Shown here: positions 17,960-25,464 of the stretch, in pieces
Layout of the letters: every line of letters begins with the position of its first letter
Position numbering within the stretch: position 1 is the first letter of the stretch
NCBI GenBank assembly: GCA_030526005.1
Contig: JAUNDP010000009.1
Span: forward strand, 22,545-86,544
DNA: 64,000 nt
Direction of reading: 5' to 3'
DNA from: Eubacteriales bacterium
Lineage (GTDB): Bacteria > Bacillota > Clostridia > Lachnospirales > Lachnospiraceae
The notes under the pieces: generated by a model
Databases searched by the model: none
Seen by the model: only the letters and a program-made list of their open reading frames with translations
What the model was told of the DNA's origin: nothing
Made by a program: the position numbers and the translations under genes

Positions 17960-19270
17960 TCATTCTTTCCAGATCTGAGCCAAACAGAGACAACCGGGAA
18001 GAAATTTTTCGGCTGGCATCGTTGAACAGGAGAGAAGCAGATCAAGAAATCCAGATTCTTCACGGAGGAGTTCTACAAGAACTCCTCTTTTTTTACAGCG
18101 TGATAAAAACTGTTCTCCTGATACATTGCACGCAAGCCGAAGCGCAAGACTGGTTCCGCCGGAACCGACACGGACGGCAGCGTCTTGTCCAAACGCATGG
18201 CGGACAGCAAAGAGCAGATCTTTTAATTTCGCAGCGTACAAACGTCTTAATTTTCTGGACTGAGCGGCAAGATGACCGTCACGGATAAACTGGCACAGGG
18301 CAATCTGTTCTGCCTTGGAAGCTGTCTGATTGTAATGGCTGGCTCGCAGATGGTATTTTTTTGAAAGTTCAGGGGGCAGAACCATAAAACTGATGCGGAT
18401 GGAAGGCAGCAGAAGACGAGAGAATGATCCGATATAGACAACGCCATGGCCTCCGGAAAGACTCTGAAGAGAGGGAGTAGGTCTTTGAAGATACACAAAT
18501 TCGTTTTCAAAATCGTCTTCCAGAATGATACTTCCTCGGTCCGAAGCGTGGCGCACCAGTTCAAGACGTCGGGAAACAGGCATGATATCACCCCACTTTG
18601 TCATGTGTGCGGGAGAAACATAGATGATATCGCAGTCTTTGTCACGACAGCGCACATCGAATCCATAATCTTCAAAGACAGAGATTCCCTGAACAAAAGA
18701 GGGATTTGGGAAAGAGACGCTTTTTCTGTCTTTCAGAAGAGGACACAGGATATTTAAAAGACTCTGAGTTCCGGCGCCTACCACAATATCATCAGGACTG
18801 CAGATGATATTTCTGTGCGTTTGAACATAGGAAGCAAGCGTTTCACGAAAATCTTTTTCTCCCTGTGGTTCCCCGTAGCTTAAGAGGCGTTCATCCTGAC
18901 GCAGGGCGCTTTTGATATAGCGCCGCCAGATATCAAAGCGAAAACTTTCATGGTCAACTCCTGAGGAGGCAAAATTGTAGACGATGGGAAAGGAAGAAAC
19001 GGGTTTGCTTTCCTGAAAGGAAGGCTGGTGCGCAGAAAGTTCTGTTACATAATAGCCGCTTTGCGGCCGTGCGATAATATATCCGTCGGCGGCGAGCTGG
19101 AGATAGGCAGATTCTACAGTGGTGCGGCTGATTTCCAGTTCTCTGGCACAGCGCCGCAGGGATGGCATCTTTGTGCCGGAAGCCAATCTTCCTGAGAGGA
19201 TCAGTTCTTTATAGTATTGGTACACTTGGATATATAGACGCCCTGATGTCTGTTGCAATTCAAGCTGCAT
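17960..19270 (-). CDS. MocR/PdxR-type GntR regulator with aminotransferase domain, PLP lysine replaced
   Basis: This 436-aa protein has an N-terminal GntR winged helix (about residues 12-75: MPSLRRCARELEISRTTVES) joined to a fold-type I aminotransferase domain. Such proteins sense PLP or an amino-acid ligand and control PLP or amino-acid metabolism genes. The conserved motif GTFSK-x2-xP-x-(I/L)R, whose Lys binds PLP, reads GSFSRLLLPSIRISF here. Residue 285 is Arg (codon CGT), so a normal internal aldimine cannot form. The rest of the fold (DDIVVGAGTQSLLNIL, LEDDFENEF) is intact. The target promoter is unknown, and the divergent lysine-riboswitch unit is the obvious candidate. Confidence 0.9.
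   Translation of the reverse strand: MQLELQQTSGRLYIQVYQYYKELILSGRLASGTKMPSLRRCARELEISRTTVESAYLQLAADGYIIARPQSGYYVTELSAHQPSFQESKPVSSFPIVYNFASSGVDHESFRFDIWRRYIKSALRQDERLLSYGEPQGEKDFRETLASYVQTHRNIICSPDDIVVGAGTQSLLNILCPLLKDRKSVSFPNPSFVQGISVFEDYGFDVRCRDKDCDIIYVSPAHMTKWGDIMPVSRRLELVRHASDRGSIILEDDFENEFVYLQRPTPSLQSLSGGHGVVYIGSFSRLLLPSIRISFMVLPPELSKKYHLRASHYNQTASKAEQIALCQFIRDGHLAAQSRKLRRLYAAKLKDLLFAVRHAFGQDAAVRVGSGGTSLALRLACNVSGEQFLSRCKKRGVLVELLREESGFLDLLLSCSTMPAEKFLPGCLCLAQIWKE
18065..18094 (+). terminator. Terminator for the GreA-like gene, embedded in the convergent mocR-like gene
   Basis: GAGGAGTTCT-ACA-AGAACTCCTC is a perfect 10-bp stem followed by seven T on the plus strand. It lies 119 bases past the greA-like stop and within the last codons of the convergent regulator, where it encodes part of VELLREESGF. 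Confidence 0.75.
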
Positions 19271-19476
19271 GGGAAGGCTCCTTTCTGATTTACATAAAAT
19301 GGGTGATCGTTGAAAAGTGAGGATAGAAAAAATTTTTTCTTTTTATTTTAGGGAAAAAATAGAAAAAAAGCAACACAGGAATTATTTTAAAGAAAAGTAC
19401 CTGTTTTTGAGAAAAACACAAAAAGACAAGGCAGTACCTGATGATGAGAAAACAGAAGAAATTTTCGGAAGAGACA

Positions 19477-19505
19477 TTGCTATTTTTGAGAGGACATGGT
19501 AAAAT
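19477..19505 (+). promoter_or_regulatory. Sigma-A promoter for the lysine riboswitch unit
   Basis: TTGCTA, a 17-base spacer and TAAAAT, about 45 bases before the riboswitch core. It fits a transcript starting near 19512. Confidence 0.7.
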
Positions 19506-19544
19506 CAACCATATAATTGTCGGTTCAAAAAAGATGGACTGGAT

Positions 19545-19712
19545 ACAAAATGGTAGAGGAGCAGGATTCATCAGTAAGATGCATACAATGGCAGGGCAGC
19601 CGTGTCATCTGAAAGGGGAAACTGCCGAAGGATATCAAAGGCCAGACTTGATATTCTGGGGCGATGCAGAATATGTAGCGCACTGTCACAGATGTGGAGC
19701 GCTATCATTGGT
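19545..19712 (+). ncRNA. Lysine riboswitch (L-box)
   Basis: The conserved L-box blocks occur in order: GGTAGAGGAGC (19552), CATCTGAAAGGGGAAACTGC (about 19606), CCGAAGG, CTGGGGC (about 19656), CACTGTCACAG (19681) and GGAGCGCTATC (19696). This is the five-helix lysine-binding aptamer. The region between the regulator at 17960-19270 and the transporter at 19879 otherwise holds an A/T-rich stretch without genes (19271-19470). A terminator hairpin follows at 19749, so lysine should switch transcription off. Confidence 0.88.
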
Positions 19713-19748
19713 TAGGAAGAATATACAAAAAGACGAGACACCACTTAG

Positions 19749-19795
19749 CCATGAACGTTCTCCGGAAGGAGTATCCGTTCATGGTATTTTTTATT
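19749..19795 (+). terminator. Expression-platform terminator of the lysine riboswitch
   Basis: CCATGAACG (19749-19757) pairs with CGTTCATGG (19776-19784), followed by TATTTTTTATT. A small CTCC/GGAG stem lies in the loop. It sits 37 bases after the aptamer and 84 bases before the next start codon, as expected for transcriptional attenuation. Confidence 0.8.
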
Positions 19796-19878
19796 CCTAA
19801 AAAACAGAGGATAAAAAATCGGCTTAAAAGGGAGAAGCCGAATAGAGAAGAAACCGATGAGGAAAGAGAGGTAAATTT

Positions 19879-21516
19879 ATGCGTACAGAAACAAAACGCA
19901 GGCTGCTTTCATCGGCAATTTTGACGATTCTGCTGGTGGTGGGATTTTCGATGATCGTCTTTGCAGGAGGAGATGAGACAGAGGCAGCAAAGCCAGAGAT
20001 GTATGCGACATTCTGGGCACTTGTTCCCCCGATTGTGGCGATCGGACTGGCGCTGATCACAAAGGAAGTATACAGTTCCCTGTTTATTGGAATCTTAGTA
20101 GGAGCGATGTTTTATTCCGGTTTTTCATTTGAGGGAACTATGCTCCATATTTTTCAGGGAGGACTGATTGCGCAGCTTTCGGATGAATATAATGTAGGAA
20201 TCCTGATTTTCCTTGTTATTTTAGGAGCGATGGTCTGTCTGATGAACAAAGCCGGGGGATCGGCAGCGTTCGGGCAGTGGGCAGGAAAACATATCAAGAC
20301 GCGTGTGGGCGCGCAGCTTGCCACAATCGCTTTAGGAGTATTGATCTTTATTGATGATTATTTCAACTGTCTGACTGTCGGAAGCGTGATGCGTCCCGTG
20401 ACAGACAAGCATAAAGTATCGCGTGCAAAACTGGCATATCTGATTGACGCCACTGCAGCGCCAGTCTGCATCATTGCGCCGATTTCTTCGTGGGCGGCAG
20501 CTGTGACAGGATTTGTGGAAGGGGAAGATGGATTTTCTTTATTTATCCGCGCAATCCCGTACAATTTCTATGCGTTGCTGACAATTTTGATGATGATTTT
20601 AATTGCGGTGATGAAAGTGGATTTTGGTCCGATGGCTGTCCATGAGAGAAATGCAAAAAAAGGAGATCTGTTCACGACAGCAAACCGCCCTTATGCAGAC
20701 GCAGAGAAAAATGAAAATGTGATCGCACCGAAAGGAAAAGTGATAGATCTGTTGATTCCGATTCTGTCGCTGATTCTATGCTGCGTTATCGGAATGCTGT
20801 ATACAGGTGGATTTTTCAGCGGCGTGGATTTTGTGACTGCATTTTCACAGAGCGATGCCTCTTTGGGACTGTGCATGGGAAGCTTTTTTGGATTGATTAT
20901 CACTGTAATTTTATATGTGGCGCGCCGTGTAATGTCCTTTAATGAATGTATGGGCTGCATTCCGCAGGGATTTAAAGCGATGGTTCCGGCAATCTTAATT
21001 CTGACATTTGCCTGGACACTGAAAGGAATGACAGACAGCCTTGGAGCAGCAGAATTCGTGGAAGGATTAGTGCATAACAGTGCAAAAGGAATGATGAATC
21101 TGCTTCCGGCTGTGATTTTCTTAGTGGGCTGCGCCCTGGCGTTTGCAACCGGAACATCATGGGGAACATTTGGTATTTTAATACCGATTGTAGTTGAAGC
21201 GTTCCAGAATACAAATCCGACTCTGATGACAATTTCCATCTCTGCCTGCATGGCAGGAGCTGTGTGCGGAGACCATTGTTCACCGATTTCGGATACGACG
21301 ATCATGGCGTCGGCAGGCGCGCAGAGCGACCATGTGAATCATGTGTCGACTCAGCTTCCATATGCGCTTTCCATTGCAGTGATTTCGTGTATTACCTACG
21401 TCATAGCAGGCTTTACACAGTCTGTTTGGATTTCACTTCCAGCGGGAATTGCGATGACCGTTGCATTTTTAATTTTCATGAAAATGAGGATGCCAAAAGA
21501 AGATACGAACATTTAA
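19879..21516 (+). CDS. NhaC-family Na+/H+ antiporter-type transporter, lysine-riboswitch controlled (candidate lysine transporter)
   Basis: This 545-aa membrane protein of the NhaC family has about twelve helices. It carries an N-terminal helix after a basic start, family motifs such as FIDDYFNCLTVGSVMRPVTD and ATGTSWGTFGILIPI, and the CGDHCSPISDTT segment. The family exchanges Na+ or H+ with small solutes. Because it lies behind a lysine riboswitch, it probably imports lysine; NhaC-like proteins under L-boxes have been predicted as lysine transporters (LysW). That function is inferred from regulation. GAGAGGT precedes the start. Confidence 0.88.
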   Translation: MRTETKRRLLSSAILTILLVVGFSMIVFAGGDETEAAKPEMYATFWALVPPIVAIGLALITKEVYSSLFIGILVGAMFYSGFSFEGTMLHIFQGGLIAQLSDEYNVGILIFLVILGAMVCLMNKAGGSAAFGQWAGKHIKTRVGAQLATIALGVLIFIDDYFNCLTVGSVMRPVTDKHKVSRAKLAYLIDATAAPVCIIAPISSWAAAVTGFVEGEDGFSLFIRAIPYNFYALLTILMMILIAVMKVDFGPMAVHERNAKKGDLFTTANRPYADAEKNENVIAPKGKVIDLLIPILSLILCCVIGMLYTGGFFSGVDFVTAFSQSDASLGLCMGSFFGLIITVILYVARRVMSFNECMGCIPQGFKAMVPAILILTFAWTLKGMTDSLGAAEFVEGLVHNSAKGMMNLLPAVIFLVGCALAFATGTSWGTFGILIPIVVEAFQNTNPTLMTISISACMAGAVCGDHCSPISDTTIMASAGAQSDHVNHVSTQLPYALSIAVISCITYVIAGFTQSVWISLPAGIAMTVAFLIFMKMRMPKEDTNI

Positions 21517-21517
21517 A

Positions 21518-21586
21518 AAAGAGCTGCCGTACGATGAAAGAGGCGCTGAATCACGGCGCTGCAGTCATTGTGCGGCAGCTCTTTTT
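21518..21586 (+). terminator. Terminator after the NhaC-family gene
   Basis: AAAAGAGCTGCCG pairs with CGGCAGCTCTTTTT across a loop that contains its own GGCGC/GCGCC-like stem. A second hairpin (AAGTGCAG/CTGCACTT, then T-rich) follows at 21596-21643. Confidence 0.8.
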
Positions 21587-21595
21587 GTCCGAGAA

Positions 21596-21836
21596 AAGTG
21601 CAGTGCCGGAGTGAAATAAACGGTGACTCTGCACTTCTTTTTTATGCAATAAAAGTTCACAAAATATTAAAAAAAATTCAAGAAGATTTTCTTATCTTTT
21701 TGGGACATACTATATTATAATAAAAAAATAACAAAGATAAAAATCTGTTTTTCCAGACAGGACGGATGCTGGTCGTACAAAGTGGAAAACAGGCAGGGAA
21801 GTATACGGGTTCGATAAAGATAGGAGGGAACTTTTT
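21596..21836. other. Intergenic region before the PepSY gene
   Basis: This stretch holds a second terminator-like hairpin (21596-21643) and then A/T-rich DNA. A TATAAT at 21716-21721 with a weak TTATCT 18 bases upstream is a possible promoter for the PepSY gene. I see no coding sequence. Confidence 0.5.
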
Positions 21837-22391
21837 ATGGAAAAGAAAATGAAAAAGACGAGAAGGGGAGCAATCGTATTTGCATTATGTCTTACCGCCG
21901 GAATCGCTTTCTGTGTGAGCGCAGAACCGCTGAAAGAAAAAGACAGCAGCATATCGAGAGAAAAAGCGCTGGAGATTGCGCTGAATCATGCCGGACTGAA
22001 AGAAGAAGACATTACAAAACTTCAGACAGAACGCGATCAGGAAGAGGGCAGAGATATCTACGAAATCACATTTCAGACAGAAAAGAGGGAATATGAATAT
22101 GATATCTGTACGCAGGACGGAGTGATTTCAAAAATGCAGTTTGAGATAAAAGAAGGGCAGCTCAGTCACGACAAAAAGGATAAGAAGCTTTCAAAAGAGG
22201 AAGCAGAGAAGATTGCACTGAAGATGGTGAAAGGTGCAGATGAGGGAGATATCCGAATTGAAAAAGACGAGGACGATGGTCTTACGGTATACGATGGGAA
22301 AATTGTATATGAAGATATCAAATATGAATTTGAGATGGATGCAGTATCAGGTGAACTGCTGAGCTGGGAACAGGAATCTGTGTTGAACTAA
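21837..22391 (+). CDS. Secreted protein with two PepSY domains
   Basis: This 184-aa protein has a signal peptide (about residues 1-29: basic start, then IVFALCLTAGIAFCVSA) and two PepSY domains. The first is at about residues 40-100 (SREKALEIALNHAGLKEEDI), the second at about 118-180 (SKEEAEKIALKMVKGADEGD). PepSY domains are found in peptidase propeptides and in cell-surface proteins and are thought to inhibit or modulate local protease activity. GGAGGGAA lies before the start. It is monocistronic, with a terminator at 22465-22495. Confidence 0.85.
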   Translation: MEKKMKKTRRGAIVFALCLTAGIAFCVSAEPLKEKDSSISREKALEIALNHAGLKEEDITKLQTERDQEEGRDIYEITFQTEKREYEYDICTQDGVISKMQFEIKEGQLSHDKKDKKLSKEEAEKIALKMVKGADEGDIRIEKDEDDGLTVYDGKIVYEDIKYEFEMDAVSGELLSWEQESVLN

Positions 22392-22464
22392 TATCAGCGA
22401 CGTATAAAAATCAGAGGTTTCAGACAGGAATTTTTTCAGAAGGCACGGTATTTGCTCCATACAG

Positions 22465-22495
22465 AAAAAACTTCTCTCATGGAGAGAAGTTTTTT
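22465..22495 (+). terminator. Terminator after the PepSY gene
   Basis: AAAAAACTTCTCT and AGAGAAGTTTTTT pair perfectly around a short CATGG loop; the T tract is part of the stem. Confidence 0.8.
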
Positions 22496-22500
22496 GTATA

Positions 22501-22534
22501 TCTAACTGTAATCTAACTATCAGTTTGATATGAT
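22501..22534 (+). promoter_or_regulatory. Response-regulator direct repeats overlapping a -35 region
   Basis: TCTAACT occurs at 22501-22507 and again at 22512-22518, an 11-bp period on the same helix face. TATGAT (22529-22534) follows after ten bases, and there is no consensus -35. This is the geometry of an OmpR-family activator site. The response regulator encoded at 23080 is the natural candidate. Confidence 0.6.
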
Positions 22535-22584
22535 AGACTTGTAGTTAAAAAATCACAAGAAAAAATGTAAAGGAGCATAATACT

Positions 22585-22977
22585 ATGAAACTTAAAAAAT
22601 TGATTTTAAGCGGCGCTGTTGCAACATTTGCAATGGCAGTATCCATCACTGCATATGCTGCTGCAACCGATTACTTTTATCAGGAAAAGGTAGTTCTCCC
22701 TGCTGGAGATGGAACGATCTCCCTGACAGATGTGGACAAGAATCATCTCCCGGAAGGTGTTTCTTTTCAGGATGAGATTCATCTTGATAGTGAGGGCGGA
22801 ATCTCTTTTAACAATGTGGATAAAGATGCTTTACCAGAGGGACTCATCTTTCAGGAGAAGATTAACTCGGAGGGAGCGCTTTCTTTTGATAACGTAGACG
22901 AGGACAGTATGGCAGCAGGCGTTTATTTCCAAGAGGAAATCAACTTAGGCAGTGAGAACGGTATTCCTCTGAAGTAA
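22585..22977 (+). CDS. Small secreted protein with three 26-27-residue repeats
   Basis: This 130-aa protein has a signal peptide (residues 1-25, ...AVSITAYA) and three near-identical units at about residues 44-70, 71-97 and 98-124. The pattern is (I/L)S(L/F)xxVDxxxLPEGVxFQxEI (unit 3 has MAAG). Aromatic FQ/FY and acidic residues recur at fixed spacing, suggesting a repeated beta-strand structure. I know no named family. AAGGAG precedes the start. It sits between a response-regulator box and the two-component genes, so it may be the main output or the sensed protein of that system. Confidence 0.75.
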   Translation: MKLKKLILSGAVATFAMAVSITAYAAATDYFYQEKVVLPAGDGTISLTDVDKNHLPEGVSFQDEIHLDSEGGISFNNVDKDALPEGLIFQEKINSEGALSFDNVDEDSMAAGVYFQEEINLGSENGIPLK

Positions 22978-23079
22978 CAGTAAATCTTACTTTGACTTCT
23001 TCCCTGAAATCCTGTAATATTCAAAACAGGGTTTTGGGGAATTTTAATTTTAAGAAAAGGATTGAGGAGGAAGATTTGT

Positions 23080-23760
23080 ATGAAATTGTTATTGTTGGAG
23101 GATGAAGAAATATTGTCCAATGCTATTTCTAAAGGATTGCATAAACTTGGATTTGCGGTAGATCAGGCATTTGATGGTGAAACTGGATTGGAATTATATG
23201 AGGTCAATGAATATGATCTAATTATTTTGGATCTGAATCTTCCAGTTCTGGATGGTATGGAGGTGTTGGCTCACATCCGGCGTAAAGACGCAAGAACCAA
23301 AGTATTGATACTGTCTGCCCGCAGTGAGGTCTCTGACCGAGTGTGTGGGCTTGATGCAGGAGCCAATGACTATTTAGTAAAACCCTTTGATTTTGATGAA
23401 CTGATCGCTCGCATCCATAATTTGCTACGTCAGTCTTTTGTCCAAACACCATCTCGTCTCTCGGATGGAACTGTTACCATAGATATACTTTCAAAAAGTG
23501 TGGAGGTAGATGGAGTTCCAGTTACCCTAACGAATAAAGAGTATGCTATTTTGGAATATTTGATGATGAATATGGGGCGTGTGGTTAGCCAAAGTGAGCT
23601 GATCGAACACGTTTGGAATAGTGAGACAGACCCTTTTTCTAACTCTCTCAAATTTCACATGTATTCACTGAAAAAGAAGTTGGGATCAGAGGGATTGATC
23701 TCTACTATCCGAGGCCAAGGTTACATAGTGAAAGGAGGAGAGACGAAACATGAAAGGTAA
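23080..23760 (+). CDS. OmpR-family response regulator
   Basis: This 226-aa protein has a receiver domain with phospho-acceptor Asp in LIILDLNLPVLDG (about residue 51) and Lys in YLVKPFDFDEL. A C-terminal winged helix follows, with VVSQSELIEHVW and LKFHMYSLKKKLG. The start at 23080 has GGAGG nine bases upstream and gives the standard MKLLLLEDEE N-terminus. Its end overlaps the sensor kinase gene by 11 bases. Confidence 0.95.
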   Translation: MKLLLLEDEEILSNAISKGLHKLGFAVDQAFDGETGLELYEVNEYDLIILDLNLPVLDGMEVLAHIRRKDARTKVLILSARSEVSDRVCGLDAGANDYLVKPFDFDELIARIHNLLRQSFVQTPSRLSDGTVTIDILSKSVEVDGVPVTLTNKEYAILEYLMMNMGRVVSQSELIEHVWNSETDPFSNSLKFHMYSLKKKLGSEGLISTIRGQGYIVKGGETKHER

Positions 23761-24931
23761 ACTGTCTTTGCACTGGAGAATCACTTTATCCATGGGGGCA
23801 TTAGTACTGATTGCTTCTTTGCTGCTTACTGCTTTATCCATTTGGAATGTTTCACGACAGTTTGTATTTCCACTGACAGAAATTTATGATAATGAGGTCA
23901 GTAGGAACCCTACTCACTCAGATAAGGAACTTGTATTGGTCACCTCTATAAACGAAACATCGCAGGACGTTATCTTTAAGGAAGAGGTGGATATAGATCC
24001 CCTGCAAGCTCGTAAGATATTTTCTTGGTTCAGTTTGTTATGCACGGTAGTGGTAACGGCAGTCAGTATGATTACTGCTTATTTTCTAGCTCGGAGAGCT
24101 ATGAAGCCGATCTCCCGTCTTAGTCAGGAAATGGAACAAATCAGCGGGAATGATCTATGTAGCCGGGTGTCCGTGCCAGAAACAGATGATGAGATTGCTC
24201 AGCTTTCACAAGCTTTCAATGGACTTTTGGAACGACTGGAGCAGGAAATGGAAAGAGAAAAGAGGTTCTCCGCCGATGCTGCACATGAACTGAAAACGCC
24301 ACTGACTACCATGATTACTAATGCTCAAGTGCTGAAGTTGGAGGACTGCCCCACAATGGAAGAGTATAAAGAAAACTTAGAGATTACACTTCAAAGTGCA
24401 AAGCGTTTGTCCAAGGCGGTTAACGATCTGCTGGCACTGCATGGGGCAGGGAGGGAGTTGGACATGACAGTGATCAATTTGGAAAAGATGTTCCGAGATA
24501 TTTGGATTGAACTTGAACCGGTATATAGAGAAAAGAAGCAGACATTCCAATATGACTTTTCAGTAAAAGAATTGGTTGGTGACAAGCAGCTACTTTACAG
24601 GGCATTGTTCAATCTGGTTGAGAATGCTTGTAAATACACGCCGCAATGTGGCAGTATCAAGATTTTATCTTTTATAGAGGATGGGCACACCGTCTTAAAA
24701 ATTTCAGATAACGGTATTGGGATATCAGACGATGATATACAACATATATTTGAACCTTTTTACCGAGTGGACAAATCCCGTTCCCGGAACATTGCTGGAT
24801 CAGGTCTGGGGATGTCTATCACAAAGGAAATTTTTTCTCTCCATCATGCAGAGGTGTCTGTCAACAGTGTTCCCAAACATGGAACCGAAATACGAATCAT
24901 TTTTGATATAGACCATGATATAAAAAAATAA
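23750..24931 (+). CDS. Sensor histidine kinase (HAMP, HisKA, HATPase)
   Basis: This 393-aa kinase has two membrane helices (about residues 12-33 and 92-112) enclosing a small extracellular sensor loop. A HAMP segment, the phospho-acceptor box SADAAHELKTPLTTM and the ATPase motifs N (NLVENACKYTP), G1 (DNGIGISD) and G2 (GSGLGMSI) follow. It is the cognate partner of the overlapping response regulator. The sensor loop contains acidic residues and NETSQ; the ligand is unknown. Confidence 0.95.
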   Translation: MKGKLSLHWRITLSMGALVLIASLLLTALSIWNVSRQFVFPLTEIYDNEVSRNPTHSDKELVLVTSINETSQDVIFKEEVDIDPLQARKIFSWFSLLCTVVVTAVSMITAYFLARRAMKPISRLSQEMEQISGNDLCSRVSVPETDDEIAQLSQAFNGLLERLEQEMEREKRFSADAAHELKTPLTTMITNAQVLKLEDCPTMEEYKENLEITLQSAKRLSKAVNDLLALHGAGRELDMTVINLEKMFRDIWIELEPVYREKKQTFQYDFSVKELVGDKQLLYRALFNLVENACKYTPQCGSIKILSFIEDGHTVLKISDNGIGISDDDIQHIFEPFYRVDKSRSRNIAGSGLGMSITKEIFSLHHAEVSVNSVPKHGTEIRIIFDIDHDIKK

Positions 24932-25022
24932 GATGGATATTTTTTATTCGCGTCGGAATTTTCTATTGCACAGAAATAATATTTGTATAAATGTAATCGT
25001 GAACTATTAAGTATGGAACGAT

Positions 25023-25077
25023 CCACCAAAAGCAGTAAACAAGAATGAATTTACTGCTTGATATGGTGGAAAAAATC
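25023..25077. terminator. Hairpin between the sensor kinase and the convergent dus operon
   Basis: AAGCAGTAAA pairs with TTTACTGCTT (10 bp), and outer CCACC pairs with GGTGG. It is followed by AAAAAATCG and lies between convergent genes. Confidence 0.6.
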
Positions 25078-25089
25078 GTTCACGTCATG

Positions 25090-25464
25090 TTAAAAAGCGA
25101 GCGCTTTCATCTTTTCTTCGGTTGCCAAAAAGATGCTGACAGCGGCAGCGCCTTCATCGAGCTGAGAAGATTCCATCTGGCAGATGGCGGCGATTTTACT
25201 TGCCCCGTTGCAGATCTGGATATGATCCGACGTAAATACAATGACATCGTCCGATACTTCGGCGCGGCTGTCCGGATTCATGCGCAGAACAGCTGCGAAG
25301 GATGAGATGCCATGGAGCATATTTTTTCTGTGGATAGCTGCTTTTTCCAGCGTCTCTTCTGAAAATTCATAATCAGAAAATAACTGTGACAGCTCTTTTA
25401 AAGAGACATATCCTTTGAAATAATAGTCATTTTCCTGCATTGGTTCATAAAGTTTTAACTGCAT
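25090..25464 (-). CDS. Uncharacterised 124-aa protein in the dus operon
   Basis: This soluble 124-aa protein begins MQLKLYEPMQENDYYFKGYV and contains HRKNMLHGISSFAAVLRMNP and CNGASKIAAICQMESSQLDE. I do not recognise a family. Mixed alpha/beta character and the absence of signal or membrane segments suggest a cytoplasmic protein. It overlaps the dihydrouridine synthase gene by ten bases, so the two are translated from one message. A small Cys pair (CNGASKIAAIC) could be functional, but that is speculation. Confidence 0.65.
   Translation of the reverse strand: MQLKLYEPMQENDYYFKGYVSLKELSQLFSDYEFSEETLEKAAIHRKNMLHGISSFAAVLRMNPDSRAEVSDDVIVFTSDHIQICNGASKIAAICQMESSQLDEGAAAVSIFLATEEKMKALAF

Noticed and set aside
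19545-19712. Glycine or T-box riboswitch at this place
   Set aside because: The ordered blocks GGTAGAGGAGC, GAAAGGGG, CTGGGGC and CACTGTCAC are lysine-box features; the T-box NGGTGGNACCGCG motif and the tandem glycine pattern are missing.
20691-21305. 204-codon minus-strand frame across the NhaC-family gene
   Set aside because: It is antisense to a gene with clear membrane helices and family motifs; no ribosome binding site or recognisable domain.
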